This document shows, in pieces, positions 1-8,931 of a stretch of DNA of 64,000 nucleotides. The DNA is from Salegentibacter salinarum (GTDB lineage: Bacteria > Bacteroidota > Bacteroidia > Flavobacteriales > Flavobacteriaceae), in the NCBI RefSeq assembly GCF_900168115.1, contig NZ_FUZC01000003.1, forward strand, positions 124,001-188,000, in the 5' to 3' direction. Under the pieces are notes generated by a model. The model ran no database searches and was not told the DNA's origin. It was given only the letters and a program-made list of their open reading frames with translations. The first letter of the stretch is position 1. Each line of letters opens with the position of its first letter. Made by a program: the position numbers and the translations under genes.

Positions 1-453
1 TTTGAAGGAACTTTAATAATTGTTTCTCACGACAGGGATTTCCTGCAGGGACTTTCTAACAAAGTTTATGAGTTTAAGGATACTAAAATCAAAGAATATC
101 TGGGTGATATAAATTACTTTTTAGAGCAGCGTAAGCTGGAAGATATGCGTAGTGTTGAAAAAAGAGATAAAGCGGCGAAAGTTCAAAAAGATGCTGCCGG
201 TTCTAACAACAAAAAAGCCTACAAAGATCAGAAAAAAGTAAAATCTTTAAAAAACAGGTTGAGCAATACCGAGTCTAAAATCACCAAGTTAGAAAAAGAT
301 CTTGAGGCGCGTGATATGGAATTAGCTACCAATTACGATGAAGTTGCAGCAAAACCGGGATATTTAGATAAGTATAAAACTAAGAAAAAAGAGCTAAACT
401 CCCTGATGAAAGAATGGGAAGAAATTCAGGAAAGCCTGGATGGTTTAGCCTAA
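1..453 (+). CDS. ABC-F family ATP-binding protein, C-terminal part (5' end outside window)
   Basis: The reading frame is open from the first base and ends at 453, so only about 150 C-terminal residues are present. It begins just before the H-loop (IIVSHDRDFL), the end of the second ATPase domain of ABC-F proteins. A lysine-rich segment follows, then a predicted coiled coil (about residues 75-148, heptad-like KSLKNRLSNTESKITKLEKD), as in Uup-type ABC-F proteins. ABC-F proteins lack membrane domains and act on ribosomes or nucleic acids. The internal ATG at 145 is not the true start because the H-loop lies upstream in the same frame. The subfamily (EttA, Uup or resistance type) cannot be settled without the N-terminal half. 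Confidence 0.9.
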   Translation, partial: FEGTLIIVSHDRDFLQGLSNKVYEFKDTKIKEYLGDINYFLEQRKLEDMRSVEKRDKAAKVQKDAAGSNNKKAYKDQKKVKSLKNRLSNTESKITKLEKDLEARDMELATNYDEVAAKPGYLDKYKTKKKELNSLMKEWEEIQESLDGLA

Positions 454-513
454 ACAATCCTTATAATTTCAAGTTTAAATTAAACCAAATAGGCAAATAG
501 GTGTCTTACACAC

Positions 514-1656
514 ATGGATAAACGCAAAATCATACTTTCTATACTTGGAGTATTACTTATTGTTTTAGCAGTTTTTGGCGCAAAAGCAATTATTGACAGT
601 AATGTGAAAGAAGTACCTGAGACTACCAAAGTGGTTAAAAATGTATTTGTAGAAACTGTTGAAAACCGAAGGGTTCCAATAATAGTTCCCGCCAATGGCA
701 ATGTTACCGCTCTTAAAAAAATGGAACTTTTTTCTGAAGTAGAAGGAATTTTTCAGTACAGCAGTAAAAATTTTAGGCCCGGGCAACATTATAATAAGGG
801 TCAGGTGCTATTAAGTATTAATTCTGAAGAATATTCAGCAAGTGTGCGTTCGGCTAAAAGTGAATTGTTCAATAATATCACTTCCATAATGCCCGATCTT
901 AGAATGGATTATCCAGATTCCTTTCAGAAATGGCAGGATTACCTGAATAATTTTGATGTAAACAGCCCTGCCAAACCACTGCCAGAGCCGGATTCAGATA
1001 AAGAAAAATATTTTATTACCGGCCGCGGAATTCAATCGGCTTATTACGAGATAAAAAACCTGGAAGAACGACTTCGAAAATTCAATATAGTTGCGCCATT
1101 TAATGGAGTTTTAACTGAAGCTGCCGTAAACCCGGGAACCTTGATAAGACCGGGGCAAAAACTTGGCGAATTTATAGATCCTTCGGTTTATGAGTTGGAA
1201 GTAGCGGTTGGAAAAAAATTCTCAGATTTATTACAAATTGGGGAAGATGTAGCACTTCAGGATCTTGATGGTAATCAAACCTATACGGGGACAGTAAGTA
1301 GAATAAACGCCAGGGTAGACCGCGCCTCGCAAACCATACAGGTTTTTATAAGAATTGAAGATTCAGAAATTCGGGAAGGAATGTACCTGGAAGCAAAATT
1401 AGATGCCCGTGACGAGGAAAATGCCATTGAGATTGCAAGAGAGTTGCTGGTAGATCGTTCTAAAGTTTACGTGGTAAAAGATAGCGTGTTGGTTTTAGAG
1501 GAAATTAATCCTGTTTATTCTTCCAGCAATAAAGTGGTGATAAAAGGCCTTAAAGATGGAGATAAATTGGTTTCAGCCCCTGTGCCGGGCGCACATCCGG
1601 GAATGAAAGTGCAAATACAGAAACAGGAAGACACTGCTAAAGCCGAGGAATTTTGA
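514..1656 (+). CDS. Efflux RND transporter periplasmic adaptor subunit
   Basis: A 380-residue membrane-fusion protein that would link the inner-membrane RND pump to the TolC channel encoded next to it. An N-terminal membrane anchor (about residues 5-28, IILSILGVLLIVLAVFGAKA) is followed by a split lipoyl/barrel-sandwich region (GNVTALKKMELFSEVEG near residue 65 and FNIVAPFNGVLTEAAV near 190), a beta-barrel domain and a C-terminal acidic tail. The hairpin between the lipoyl halves is short, as in adaptors of heavy-metal or hydrophobe pumps. Its TGA stop overlaps the TTG start of the pump gene by four bases (TTGA), so the two are probably translationally coupled. The substrate cannot be read from the sequence. 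Confidence 0.93.
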   Translation: MDKRKIILSILGVLLIVLAVFGAKAIIDSNVKEVPETTKVVKNVFVETVENRRVPIIVPANGNVTALKKMELFSEVEGIFQYSSKNFRPGQHYNKGQVLLSINSEEYSASVRSAKSELFNNITSIMPDLRMDYPDSFQKWQDYLNNFDVNSPAKPLPEPDSDKEKYFITGRGIQSAYYEIKNLEERLRKFNIVAPFNGVLTEAAVNPGTLIRPGQKLGEFIDPSVYELEVAVGKKFSDLLQIGEDVALQDLDGNQTYTGTVSRINARVDRASQTIQVFIRIEDSEIREGMYLEAKLDARDEENAIEIARELLVDRSKVYVVKDSVLVLEEINPVYSSSNKVVIKGLKDGDKLVSAPVPGAHPGMKVQIQKQEDTAKAEEF

Positions 1657-4600
1657 GAAAATTAATCAGTTATTTTATAAAATATGAGGTAGCCGTTAAT
1701 GTGGTCATCCTCGCTTTTGTAATTTTTGGCCTGGTAGGCGTGTTCAGTTTAAATTCTTCCTTTTTTCCTTTAGAAGAATCGCGCATCATAAATATTAATG
1801 TGAATTATCCGGGTTCAGCTCCAGAGGAGATTGAGGAAGGAATAATTCTCAAAATTGAAGATAACCTCAAAGGCTTGGTAGGGATAGAACGGGTAACTTC
1901 TACAGCACGGGAGAGTGGCGGTTCAATTACTGTAGAAATAGAGCAGGACGAAGATATAGACGTGATGCTCACCGAAGTTAAAAACGCGGTAGACCGCGTG
2001 CCTACATTTCCCGGCGGAATGGAGCCTTTGGTGGTTTCAAAAGAAGAAAGAGTCAGGCCATCTATTAGTTTTGCCATTAGTGGTGATGATGTCCCCCTGG
2101 TAACGCTGAAACGTATAAGTGAACAAATTGAAAACGATCTAAGACAGCTAGATGGAATTTCACAGATAGAAATTTCAGGATTTCCTGAAGAAGAAATTGA
2201 GATCGCGGTTAGCCAGGACGATCTTTTAGCTTATAATCTAACTTTTGAGGAAGTTGCCAGAACTGTTGGAGCAGCAAATATTCTAAGTACCGGCGGGACC
2301 ATTAAAACCGAAGCCGAAGATTATTTAATTAGGGCAAACAGTAGAAGTTATTATGCCGATGCTTTAAATGATTTAGTAATAAGATCTACGGCTACCGGGC
2401 AAACCACCCGCTTAAGCGATGTGGCTGAAGTACGGGATCAATTTGGTGAGACTTCTAACTCTTCGTATTTCAACGGAAATATTGCCGTAAATGTTGCGAT
2501 AAGTAATACGAATAATGAGGATCTTTTATCAGCCGCAAAAAAGGTAAAAGAATATGTAAAAGATTATAACGCGAAAAGCAGTAATATTCGCTTAGACGTA
2601 GTTTCAGATTCCTCTATTACATTAGGCCAGAGAACCCAGCTACTCCTGGAAAACGGGGCGATGGGAATATTTCTTGTTCTGCTTTTTCTCTCAATATTCT
2701 TAAATACCAGGCTAGCATTTTGGGTGGCTTTTGGGCTTCCTATTGCATTTTTGGGAATGTTTATGTTTGCGGGTCAATTTGGGGTAACTATAAACGTTCT
2801 TTCTTTATTTGGGATGATTATCGTAATCGGGATCCTGGTAGATGATGGAATTGTAATTGGGGAAAACATTTATCAGCATTACGAAATGGGGAAAACTCCC
2901 GTTCAAGCAGCTTTAGATGGCACAATGGAAGTAATTCCACCAATTATTTCGGCTATTTTAACTACGGTTTTAGCATTTTCTACATTCTTATTTTTAGACA
3001 GTAGAATTGGTGAATTCTTTGGCGAAGTCTCCACCGTCGTCATTCTTACTTTAGTAGTTTCATTAGTAGAAGCGCTTATTATTTTACCGGCCCATATTGC
3101 CCATTCAAAAGCCTTACAAGCCAGAAATATTGAAGAAGATAATAAGAAAACAGGTCTGGCAAAGTTCTTTGTTAAGATGCGGGTAGTAAACCGTACCGGC
3201 GATCGAATTATGAGTTACCTGAGGGATAAATCTTATAGTCCTGTACTAAAATTTGTACTTAAACAACAAATGCTTTCTTTAGGTATTTTGGTTGCTGTTT
3301 TAATTCTAACAATTGGAGCAATTGGCGGTAACTGGATTAGGATAACCTTATTTCCAAGTATTGCCAGTGACCGCGTTAGTATAGATCTTTTAATGGCTGA
3401 AGGTGTAAATCCTGAAAAAACAGATTCTATTATTTCTATGGTTGAGGAAGCTGCGTGGCGTGTAAATGAAGATTTTAGCAGCCGCCAAAGCGGAAATAAA
3501 CAAGTTGTAGAAAATACTATAAAAAGAGTTGGCCCCGGCAATAATAAAGCTTCCTTACAGGTGAATTTACTGCCTGGAGAAGAAAGGGATATTGGTTCGC
3601 CTGAAATAACTAATGCTATTAGAGATGAAGTAGGACCTGTGTTTGGGGTGGAAAACCTCACTTTTGGTTCGGGTGGTAATTTTGGAGGAGACCCGGTTTC
3701 GGTTTCGTTACTAGGGAATAATCTTCAGGAATTGGAAGCTGCAAAAGAAGAATTAAAGGAAAATTTTGAAAATAATGCGCTTTTAAAAGATGTAAAGGAT
3801 AACGATCCACAGGGAATAAAAGAAATTAATATTAACCTGAAAGAGAGCGCTTATGCGCTTGGTCTGGATCTTAGCGAGGTGATGCGCCAGGTGAGAAACG
3901 GATTTTTCGGGACTCCGGTACAACGTTTTCAGCGTGGACAGGATGAGATTAGGGTTTGGGTGCGTTACGATCTTGAAAATCGATCTTCTATAAACGATTT
4001 AGACGATATGCGATTAACCACACCAGATGGCGATCGTGTACCGTTTGATGAAATCGCAAATTATGAAATTGTACGTGGTACCGAGTCTATAAGTCATTTA
4101 GATGGGCTTCGGGAAATTAGGGTGAGTGCAGATATGGAAGATCCCAACGGAAGTTCTACCGAGATTCTCGCAGACATTAGAAGTAACGTAATGCCCGATT
4201 TACTTACAAAATATCCTAGTTTATCGGTTTCTTATGAAGGGCAAAACAGGGAAGCCAACAAATTAACCGATTCCGCTAAGGGAGTATTACCGGTGGTTTT
4301 ATTCCTTATTTATGCGGTAATCGCTTTTACTTTTAGAAGTTACAGTCAGCCATTATTATTAATGATAATGATTCCTTTCAGTATAATTGGTGTTGCCTGG
4401 GGGCACTGGATTCACGATTTCCCGGTAAATGTGCTTTCAGCATTAGGAATTATTGCCCTTGTGGGAATTATGGTGAACGATGGGCTGGTGCTTATTAGTA
4501 AATTCAACGGAAACCTCCGTGACGGCATGAAGTTTAACGACGCCCTTTACGAGGCCGGCCGGGCAAGATTCAGGGCTATATTTCTAACTTCGCTTACCAC

Positions 4601-4859
4601 TATTGCGGGAATGGCGCCTTTACTTCTGGAAAAAAGCAGACAGGCGCAATTTTTAAAACCAATGGCAATTTCTATTTCATACGGAATCGCTATCGCTACG
4701 GTGCTCACCTTACTACTTCTACCATTGCTACTTTCTATAAGTAATAATATTAAAGTGGGCGGAAAATGGCTCGCTAGCGGAAATAAAGTGACTCACGAAG
4801 AAGTGGAACGAGCTATTAAAGAACAAAAAGAAGAAAAAGCACATGGGGAGATCGGTTAA
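1653..4859 (+). CDS. Efflux RND transporter permease subunit (AcrB/MexF-like)
   Basis: At 1068 residues this is full length for the hydrophobe/amphiphile RND family. It shows the first transmembrane helix (about residues 13-32), two large periplasmic loops and the paired helix blocks typical of the fold. The TM4 proton-relay motif GILVDDGIVIGENIY carries the paired aspartates, and the second half repeats the arrangement (GIMVNDGLVLISKFN). The start is TTG at 1653, inside the stop of the adaptor gene; no nearby upstream ATG is compatible. It forms a tripartite inner membrane to outer membrane pump with the flanking genes. The exported compound is unknown. Confidence 0.95.
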   Translation: MRKLISYFIKYEVAVNVVILAFVIFGLVGVFSLNSSFFPLEESRIININVNYPGSAPEEIEEGIILKIEDNLKGLVGIERVTSTARESGGSITVEIEQDEDIDVMLTEVKNAVDRVPTFPGGMEPLVVSKEERVRPSISFAISGDDVPLVTLKRISEQIENDLRQLDGISQIEISGFPEEEIEIAVSQDDLLAYNLTFEEVARTVGAANILSTGGTIKTEAEDYLIRANSRSYYADALNDLVIRSTATGQTTRLSDVAEVRDQFGETSNSSYFNGNIAVNVAISNTNNEDLLSAAKKVKEYVKDYNAKSSNIRLDVVSDSSITLGQRTQLLLENGAMGIFLVLLFLSIFLNTRLAFWVAFGLPIAFLGMFMFAGQFGVTINVLSLFGMIIVIGILVDDGIVIGENIYQHYEMGKTPVQAALDGTMEVIPPIISAILTTVLAFSTFLFLDSRIGEFFGEVSTVVILTLVVSLVEALIILPAHIAHSKALQARNIEEDNKKTGLAKFFVKMRVVNRTGDRIMSYLRDKSYSPVLKFVLKQQMLSLGILVAVLILTIGAIGGNWIRITLFPSIASDRVSIDLLMAEGVNPEKTDSIISMVEEAAWRVNEDFSSRQSGNKQVVENTIKRVGPGNNKASLQVNLLPGEERDIGSPEITNAIRDEVGPVFGVENLTFGSGGNFGGDPVSVSLLGNNLQELEAAKEELKENFENNALLKDVKDNDPQGIKEININLKESAYALGLDLSEVMRQVRNGFFGTPVQRFQRGQDEIRVWVRYDLENRSSINDLDDMRLTTPDGDRVPFDEIANYEIVRGTESISHLDGLREIRVSADMEDPNGSSTEILADIRSNVMPDLLTKYPSLSVSYEGQNREANKLTDSAKGVLPVVLFLIYAVIAFTFRSYSQPLLLMIMIPFSIIGVAWGHWIHDFPVNVLSALGIIALVGIMVNDGLVLISKFNGNLRDGMKFNDALYEAGRARFRAIFLTSLTTIAGMAPLLLEKSRQAQFLKPMAISISYGIAIATVLTLLLLPLLLSISNNIKVGGKWLASGNKVTHEEVERAIKEQKEEKAHGEIG

Positions 4860-6177
4860 TTTAATACTTGTGGTGGCTATTTTCTGTATGGGTAGCATAG
4901 TTGCCCAGGAAGAGGATGTTTTAACTAAGGAAGAAGCTATAGCACTCGCGTTAGAGCGTAACTACGGTATTGAAATGGCTAATAATGATGTGGAAATTGC
5001 CGAAAATAACCAGGGAATTCTTAATTCAGGCTATTTGCCATCGGTAACAGGGCGGGCAGGCGCCGGTTATGATCTTAATGACAGGCTTACAGAACCCGAA
5101 GAAGGTGAACCGCTAAATCAGGAAGGTATAGAAAGCAATTCTTACAATGCTTCTATAAATGTAGATTACACCTTATTTGATGGTTTGGGCAGATTTTACA
5201 ATTACAAGAGTTTAAAAGAACAATACGACTTATCTAAACTGCAGGCCCGGGAAACCATAGAAAATACAATGCTTCAGTTATTAACGGTATACTATGAAAT
5301 TGCACGGTTAACCGAGAATGTAGAGGTATTAAAAGATGTTCTGGAAACTTCAAAAGATCGTGTAACCAGGGCGCAATATCAGTTTGATTACGGGCAGAGC
5401 AATAACCTTGCGGTCCTTAATGCCCGGGTAGATGTAAATAATGATAGTGTGAACCTGCTACAAACCCGTCAGCAACTAGATAATACCAAACGGGATTTAA
5501 ATGTCCTGGTTGATAGACAAATGACAGAAAAGGATTTTGAGGTAGATACCACGGTTAATTTTATTCCGAAGTTACAATTGGAAGCTTATATAGAGGAAGC
5601 TGAAGCCAATAATGTTTCCTTACTTCAGCTTGATAGAAATCTTGCAATTACAGAGTATGATATTAAAATTAGCAAATCAGGCTATCTGCCAACTATAGAT
5701 CTTAACGGATCTTATGGGTGGAATTTCAATAGAAGTGCCGCAACAGCGTTCTTTCCCGGAAGCCGTCAAACTACTGATGGTATTTCTGGCGGCGTAAGTT
5801 TAACCTGGGACCTTTTTGATGGTGGGACTACTTCTGTACAAATTCAGAATGCTAAAATAACGCACGAGAATCAGGAATTACAAAAGAAACAGGTTGCCCT
5901 GGGAATTAAAAGGGATATAGCCAATGCTCTCGGAAATTATGAAAACAGATTATATATCTTAAGAGTTCAGGAAGAAAATGTAGCTACTAACCGGGATAAT
6001 TTTGAACGTTCCCGCGAGCAATTTAACCTTGGAAGAATTACGTCTATTGAATTCAGGCAGGCCCAGGTAAATTTGCTGGATGCAAGAACCAGCCTTAATC
6101 TTGCAAAATATGATGCAAAAATTGCTGAGTTGGAGTTGCTGCAGCTTACCGGACAATTGTTGAATATAGAATTGTAG
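4843..6177 (+). CDS. TolC family outer membrane efflux protein
   Basis: 444 residues with a clear signal peptide (cleavage near VAQ-EE, about residue 21) and the duplicated helical-hairpin pattern of TolC proteins: LTKEEAIALALERNYGIEMANND near the start and the second repeat after about residue 250. The extended strands that build the outer-membrane barrel are recognisable (VDYTLFDGLGRFYNYKS and SLTWDLFDGGTTSVQI). The start codon lies 17 bases inside the end of the RND gene, completing an adaptor-pump-channel operon with overlaps at both junctions. It would act as the exit duct of that pump. Confidence 0.93.
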   Translation: MGRSVNLILVVAIFCMGSIVAQEEDVLTKEEAIALALERNYGIEMANNDVEIAENNQGILNSGYLPSVTGRAGAGYDLNDRLTEPEEGEPLNQEGIESNSYNASINVDYTLFDGLGRFYNYKSLKEQYDLSKLQARETIENTMLQLLTVYYEIARLTENVEVLKDVLETSKDRVTRAQYQFDYGQSNNLAVLNARVDVNNDSVNLLQTRQQLDNTKRDLNVLVDRQMTEKDFEVDTTVNFIPKLQLEAYIEEAEANNVSLLQLDRNLAITEYDIKISKSGYLPTIDLNGSYGWNFNRSAATAFFPGSRQTTDGISGGVSLTWDLFDGGTTSVQIQNAKITHENQELQKKQVALGIKRDIANALGNYENRLYILRVQEENVATNRDNFERSREQFNLGRITSIEFRQAQVNLLDARTSLNLAKYDAKIAELELLQLTGQLLNIEL

Positions 6178-6180
6178 TTT

Positions 6181-6363
6181 ATGTTTGAGCACTTTTTTCA
6201 ATGCCCTTATTGCTGGGAAGAAATATCTGTCTTGCTGGATCCCTCGGTGAGTGGCCAAACCTATATTGAAGATTGTGAAAATTGCTGTAATCCTATAGAA
6301 ATACGCGTTTCGTTTGAGAATGGAGAATTAACTTCTTATGAGGCGGTAAATATTGAACAGTAA
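6181..6363 (+). CDS. CPXCG motif-containing cysteine-rich protein
   Basis: A 60-residue protein with two cysteine pairs, CPYC at residues 8-11 and CENC-C near residues 33-37, spaced as in the Cys_rich_CPXG family (a predicted small zinc ribbon). The first pair reads CPYCW rather than CPXCG, but the acidic C-terminal pattern is typical. It starts three bases after the TolC stop, so it may be co-transcribed with the efflux operon. Function is unknown for the family. Confidence 0.8.
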   Translation: MFEHFFQCPYCWEEISVLLDPSVSGQTYIEDCENCCNPIEIRVSFENGELTSYEAVNIEQ

Positions 6364-6444
6364 GACTCTAAATTACACTTTATCACCTTCCGAATTCATT
6401 TTCTTTTTTTAACTTAGGGAAGATACTAACCATTTTATAAGCCA

Positions 6445-6798
6445 ATGGAAAAAACTTTCGAGTTTGCCGATAATGTTGTCGGTTTTCTGATTAAGGAGGA
6501 AATTGATCAGAAAAAAATGAAGGAAATCCTTTCAAAAATAAAAGAGCGAATAGAAAAAGTAAGTCCAATATGTATATATATCGAGGATGAATCAGATGAA
6601 GGAATTTCGCTTGGAGGTTTATTGAAGGCTGTAAAGTTTCATTTTTCACATTCTGAAGATCTAAAAAAAATAGCTATTGTAACTGACGATAAGATGTTTA
6701 AGAAATCTATGGACATAAAAGATGTTATTGTTCCCGCAGACGTGAAATCATTTGAAAAAAAGGACCGGATGAAAGCAATGAATTGGGTAATGATTTAA
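6445..6798 (+). CDS. STAS/SpoIIAA-like protein
   Basis: 117 residues with the alternating beta-alpha pattern and size of the SpoIIAA-like (DUF3478) group: an N-terminal strand pair (FADNVVGFLIKEEI), a helix, a central strand (ICIYIEDE), a long helix and the strand KKIAIVTDD followed by a C-terminal helix. No signal peptide or membrane helix is present, so it is cytosolic. Family members are proposed to bind lipids or act in stress responses, but no function is established here. It precedes the tRNA gene and has no obvious operon partner. Confidence 0.75.
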   Translation: MEKTFEFADNVVGFLIKEEIDQKKMKEILSKIKERIEKVSPICIYIEDESDEGISLGGLLKAVKFHFSHSEDLKKIAIVTDDKMFKKSMDIKDVIVPADVKSFEKKDRMKAMNWVMI

Positions 6799-6810
6799 TT
6801 CAAAAAAAGC

Positions 6811-6841
6811 TTTGGAGAAATAAAAAATGACTGTATATTTG
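6811..6841 (+). promoter_or_regulatory. Bacteroidota-type promoter of tRNA-fMet
   Basis: TTTG at 6811-6814 and TATATTTG at 6834-6841 match the Bacteroidota primary sigma pattern (-33 TTTG, -7 TAnnTTTG) with a 19-base spacer. The tRNA begins 11 bases downstream of the -7 element, a sensible distance for a stable RNA. Confidence 0.6.
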
Positions 6842-6851
6842 CAGTCGATAT

Positions 6852-6924
<73 letters not shown>

Positions 6925-6935
6925 CTAGCAAAGAC

Positions 6936-6970
6936 AAGGCTTCACAGAAATGTGAAGCCTTTCTTTTTTC
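6936..6970 (+). terminator. Rho-independent terminator after tRNA-fMet
   Basis: A perfect 10-bp stem AGGCTTCACA/TGTGAAGCCT (extended by one A:T pair) with a GAAA loop is followed by TTCTTTTTTC. It lies 12 bases after the tRNA. Confidence 0.85.
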
Positions 6971-6974
6971 AATG

Positions 6975-6996
6975 GGTACAGAATAGGTACAGAATA
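6975..6996 (+). repeat. Tandem 11-bp direct repeat at the tRNA-proximal island edge
   Basis: GGTACAGAATA occurs twice back to back, immediately after the tRNA terminator. Short direct repeats beside a tRNA 3' end are typical recombinase arm-binding sites, so this may be a relic of an attachment site. No integrase gene is found to support this. Confidence 0.6.
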
Positions 6997-7466
6997 ACTC
7001 CTTATTCAAAAGCAAATTCTTAATTGATATTAATTGCTAGCATTTACCTTTAATTCTAATGAATCTAGATTTAGAATGGGTCAAGTCTAAAGATTTTGTG
7101 CCGCGAAAGAGTCTTAGCTCCACGACTAAGACGTACTATGAAAAGAAAACTGGAATTGGGTTTTAAACTTTCTTAGGTTTAATTGCATTACATATTTATT
7201 CAAAGTTCGATTTCAAAAAGAGTTATTACAATCTCTTGATCAAGTAGCACACCCAGAGGATTGTTTTATACTGGCGAAAGCAAATCTTTCATTGCGTCAC
7301 ACTTTGACGTTAACTCACTGCATTTTTGTAAATATCTATAACGAAGCTGAGTGCTTCGTAGTGTTAAGGATAATCCGTTTCAGTCTGTGACTTTTCCTAT
7401 AGGTAGGGGCATAGGAGAACTAAAGGGCGAAGCGGAATCTTATTTAATTAGTGAAATAAAATTACT
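6997..7466. other. Intergenic stretch with a relic mini-ORF and a hairpin
   Basis: No complete gene is seen in this stretch of about 470 bases. A 35-codon ATG frame at 7059-7166 (starting MNLDLEWVKSKDF) could be the remains of a truncated gene. A 7-bp hairpin, ACGAAGC/GCTTCGT with a 5-base loop, sits at 7341-7359 upstream of the ATPase gene and could be regulatory. No TAnnTTTG promoter is evident. Confidence 0.4.
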
Positions 7467-8531
7467 ATGAACTACAGGAATAATAAAGAACCCAAATTTT
7501 TACCAGATTTCAACCTGCAGCATGTGAATCACATGATGAACTTCTATCATGTACAGAAAATGTATCTGGCCTATTTCGGGAAAGTTCCCAGTTATTATAC
7601 TTTTTCCAATCGTGACATCGAAAAGTTTCATCAAAGATTTTCAGAAACTTTCGCTACCAATATCCTGGGAAAGCATTTTAGACGGTGTTATGATAAGGAT
7701 GAACACAAAGCAGAAATCATCTATATTTTAAAACAAGAAATAATGTTGGAACAGGATCCGGATGAAATTAATGTCTATTTTCAGGATGAGAACTCGGCAC
7801 TTCTGGATAATCTCCTGGAGTTTATAAAAGGATTTAAAAAAGAAAAGCCTGACCAAGCCCATATAAATCTAATCATAATGCAACCTCATGGTCTCGATAA
7901 TAAAAAGATAGATTTTACTAAACCGGATCTTGATCTTTCAAAAAGTTACAATGATGACTTTCCAGGATATCATGATAAAATGCTGAAAATCGTTCAGGAG
8001 AACAATAAAAGCGGGCTTCATCTTCTGTACGGAAAACCGGGAACGGGAAAAAGTACATATATTAGGTATTTGTGCGGACTTGTAAAGAAAGAAATTGTGT
8101 TTCTGCCGGGACAGATGGCCCAGAATCTAGATAATATTGCGATGACAAAATACCTTATGGATAACCCTAACTCAGTATTGGTCATAGAAGACGCTGAGGA
8201 GTTGATCGTTTCACGGGACAACCAACGGAATTCCAACCTGGCTATGATCCTAAATATTACTGATGGTATTCTAGGTGAATCCCTGGGCATCCAGATCATT
8301 GCTACCTTTAATACTGATGTTCAACACATCGATCCGGCTTTAAAACGTAAAGGTAGATTGAAATCAGCTTATGAATTCAAGGCCCTTTCCGTAGAAAAAG
8401 CAAATCATCTTCTTATAGACCAGAGCTTAAACTATTCCACACAAGATGATATGACCCTGGCCGAGATATACAACATTAGTGAAGAAGAACAATATAAGTA
8501 TCCGGCTAGAAAAGCGGTAGGATTTAGGTAG
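7467..8531 (+). CDS. AAA family ATPase
   Basis: 354 residues. The N-terminal half (about 1-180) matches no family I recognise. The C-terminal half is a AAA ATPase with Walker A GKPGTGKST (189-197), Walker B VLVIEDAEEL (237-246), a sensor strand (IIATFN, near 277-282) and an arginine-finger region (LKRKGRL). The BCS1/Cdc48-like arrangement suggests a remodelling machine on protein or nucleic acid. Only three bases separate it from the cREC gene, so the pair is almost certainly co-transcribed. It is the first gene of the island after the tRNA. Confidence 0.8.
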   Translation: MNYRNNKEPKFLPDFNLQHVNHMMNFYHVQKMYLAYFGKVPSYYTFSNRDIEKFHQRFSETFATNILGKHFRRCYDKDEHKAEIIYILKQEIMLEQDPDEINVYFQDENSALLDNLLEFIKGFKKEKPDQAHINLIIMQPHGLDNKKIDFTKPDLDLSKSYNDDFPGYHDKMLKIVQENNKSGLHLLYGKPGTGKSTYIRYLCGLVKKEIVFLPGQMAQNLDNIAMTKYLMDNPNSVLVIEDAEELIVSRDNQRNSNLAMILNITDGILGESLGIQIIATFNTDVQHIDPALKRKGRLKSAYEFKALSVEKANHLLIDQSLNYSTQDDMTLAEIYNISEEEQYKYPARKAVGFR

Positions 8532-8534
8532 TCT

Positions 8535-8870
8535 ATGATGAAGAAATTATTTCTCGATGATTTGCGCACCGTGGATATGGTTTATGATTATATCCAGATA
8601 TCAGAGTTTGAGGTGGTAAGAAGTTATGATGAGTTTGTGGCGTATATTCAGAAAAATGGCCTACCGGACTTTATAAGCTTCGACAATGATCTGGGTTTGA
8701 ATGAACTCGGGGAGGTTGCGCCAGATGGCTATGCGGCAGCGAAATGGCTTGTTTACGAATCGGGTTTAGACCTTCGTGAATTGCAATTTAAAGTCCACTC
8801 CGCCAATCCGGTAGCCGCTGATCAAATAAGGGGATTGCTGAATAATTATATAAAATTTTTAAAAGAGTAG
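8535..8870 (+). CDS. Cyclic-phosphate processing receiver-like (cREC) domain protein
   Basis: 111 residues made of one receiver-like domain. The motifs of the cREC family are present: LFLDDLRTV near the start, FISFDNDLGLNE in the middle (acidic metal-binding residues) and the C-terminal VHSANPVAADQI. Family literature predicts that these atypical receiver domains act on cyclic nucleotide-phosphate ends in RNA processing or repair rather than as classic phospho-relays; that is a prediction, not a tested activity. It starts just after the AAA ATPase, and the DUF2779 nuclease follows 61 bases later. Start is ATG 8535 or the next codon. Confidence 0.75.
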   Translation: MMKKLFLDDLRTVDMVYDYIQISEFEVVRSYDEFVAYIQKNGLPDFISFDNDLGLNELGEVAPDGYAAAKWLVYESGLDLRELQFKVHSANPVAADQIRGLLNNYIKFLKE

Positions 8871-8931
8871 TATTTGATTTTTACTTTATAAAACTCAAAA
8901 TCGTATTTTTTAGAACCATAAAATAAAACTT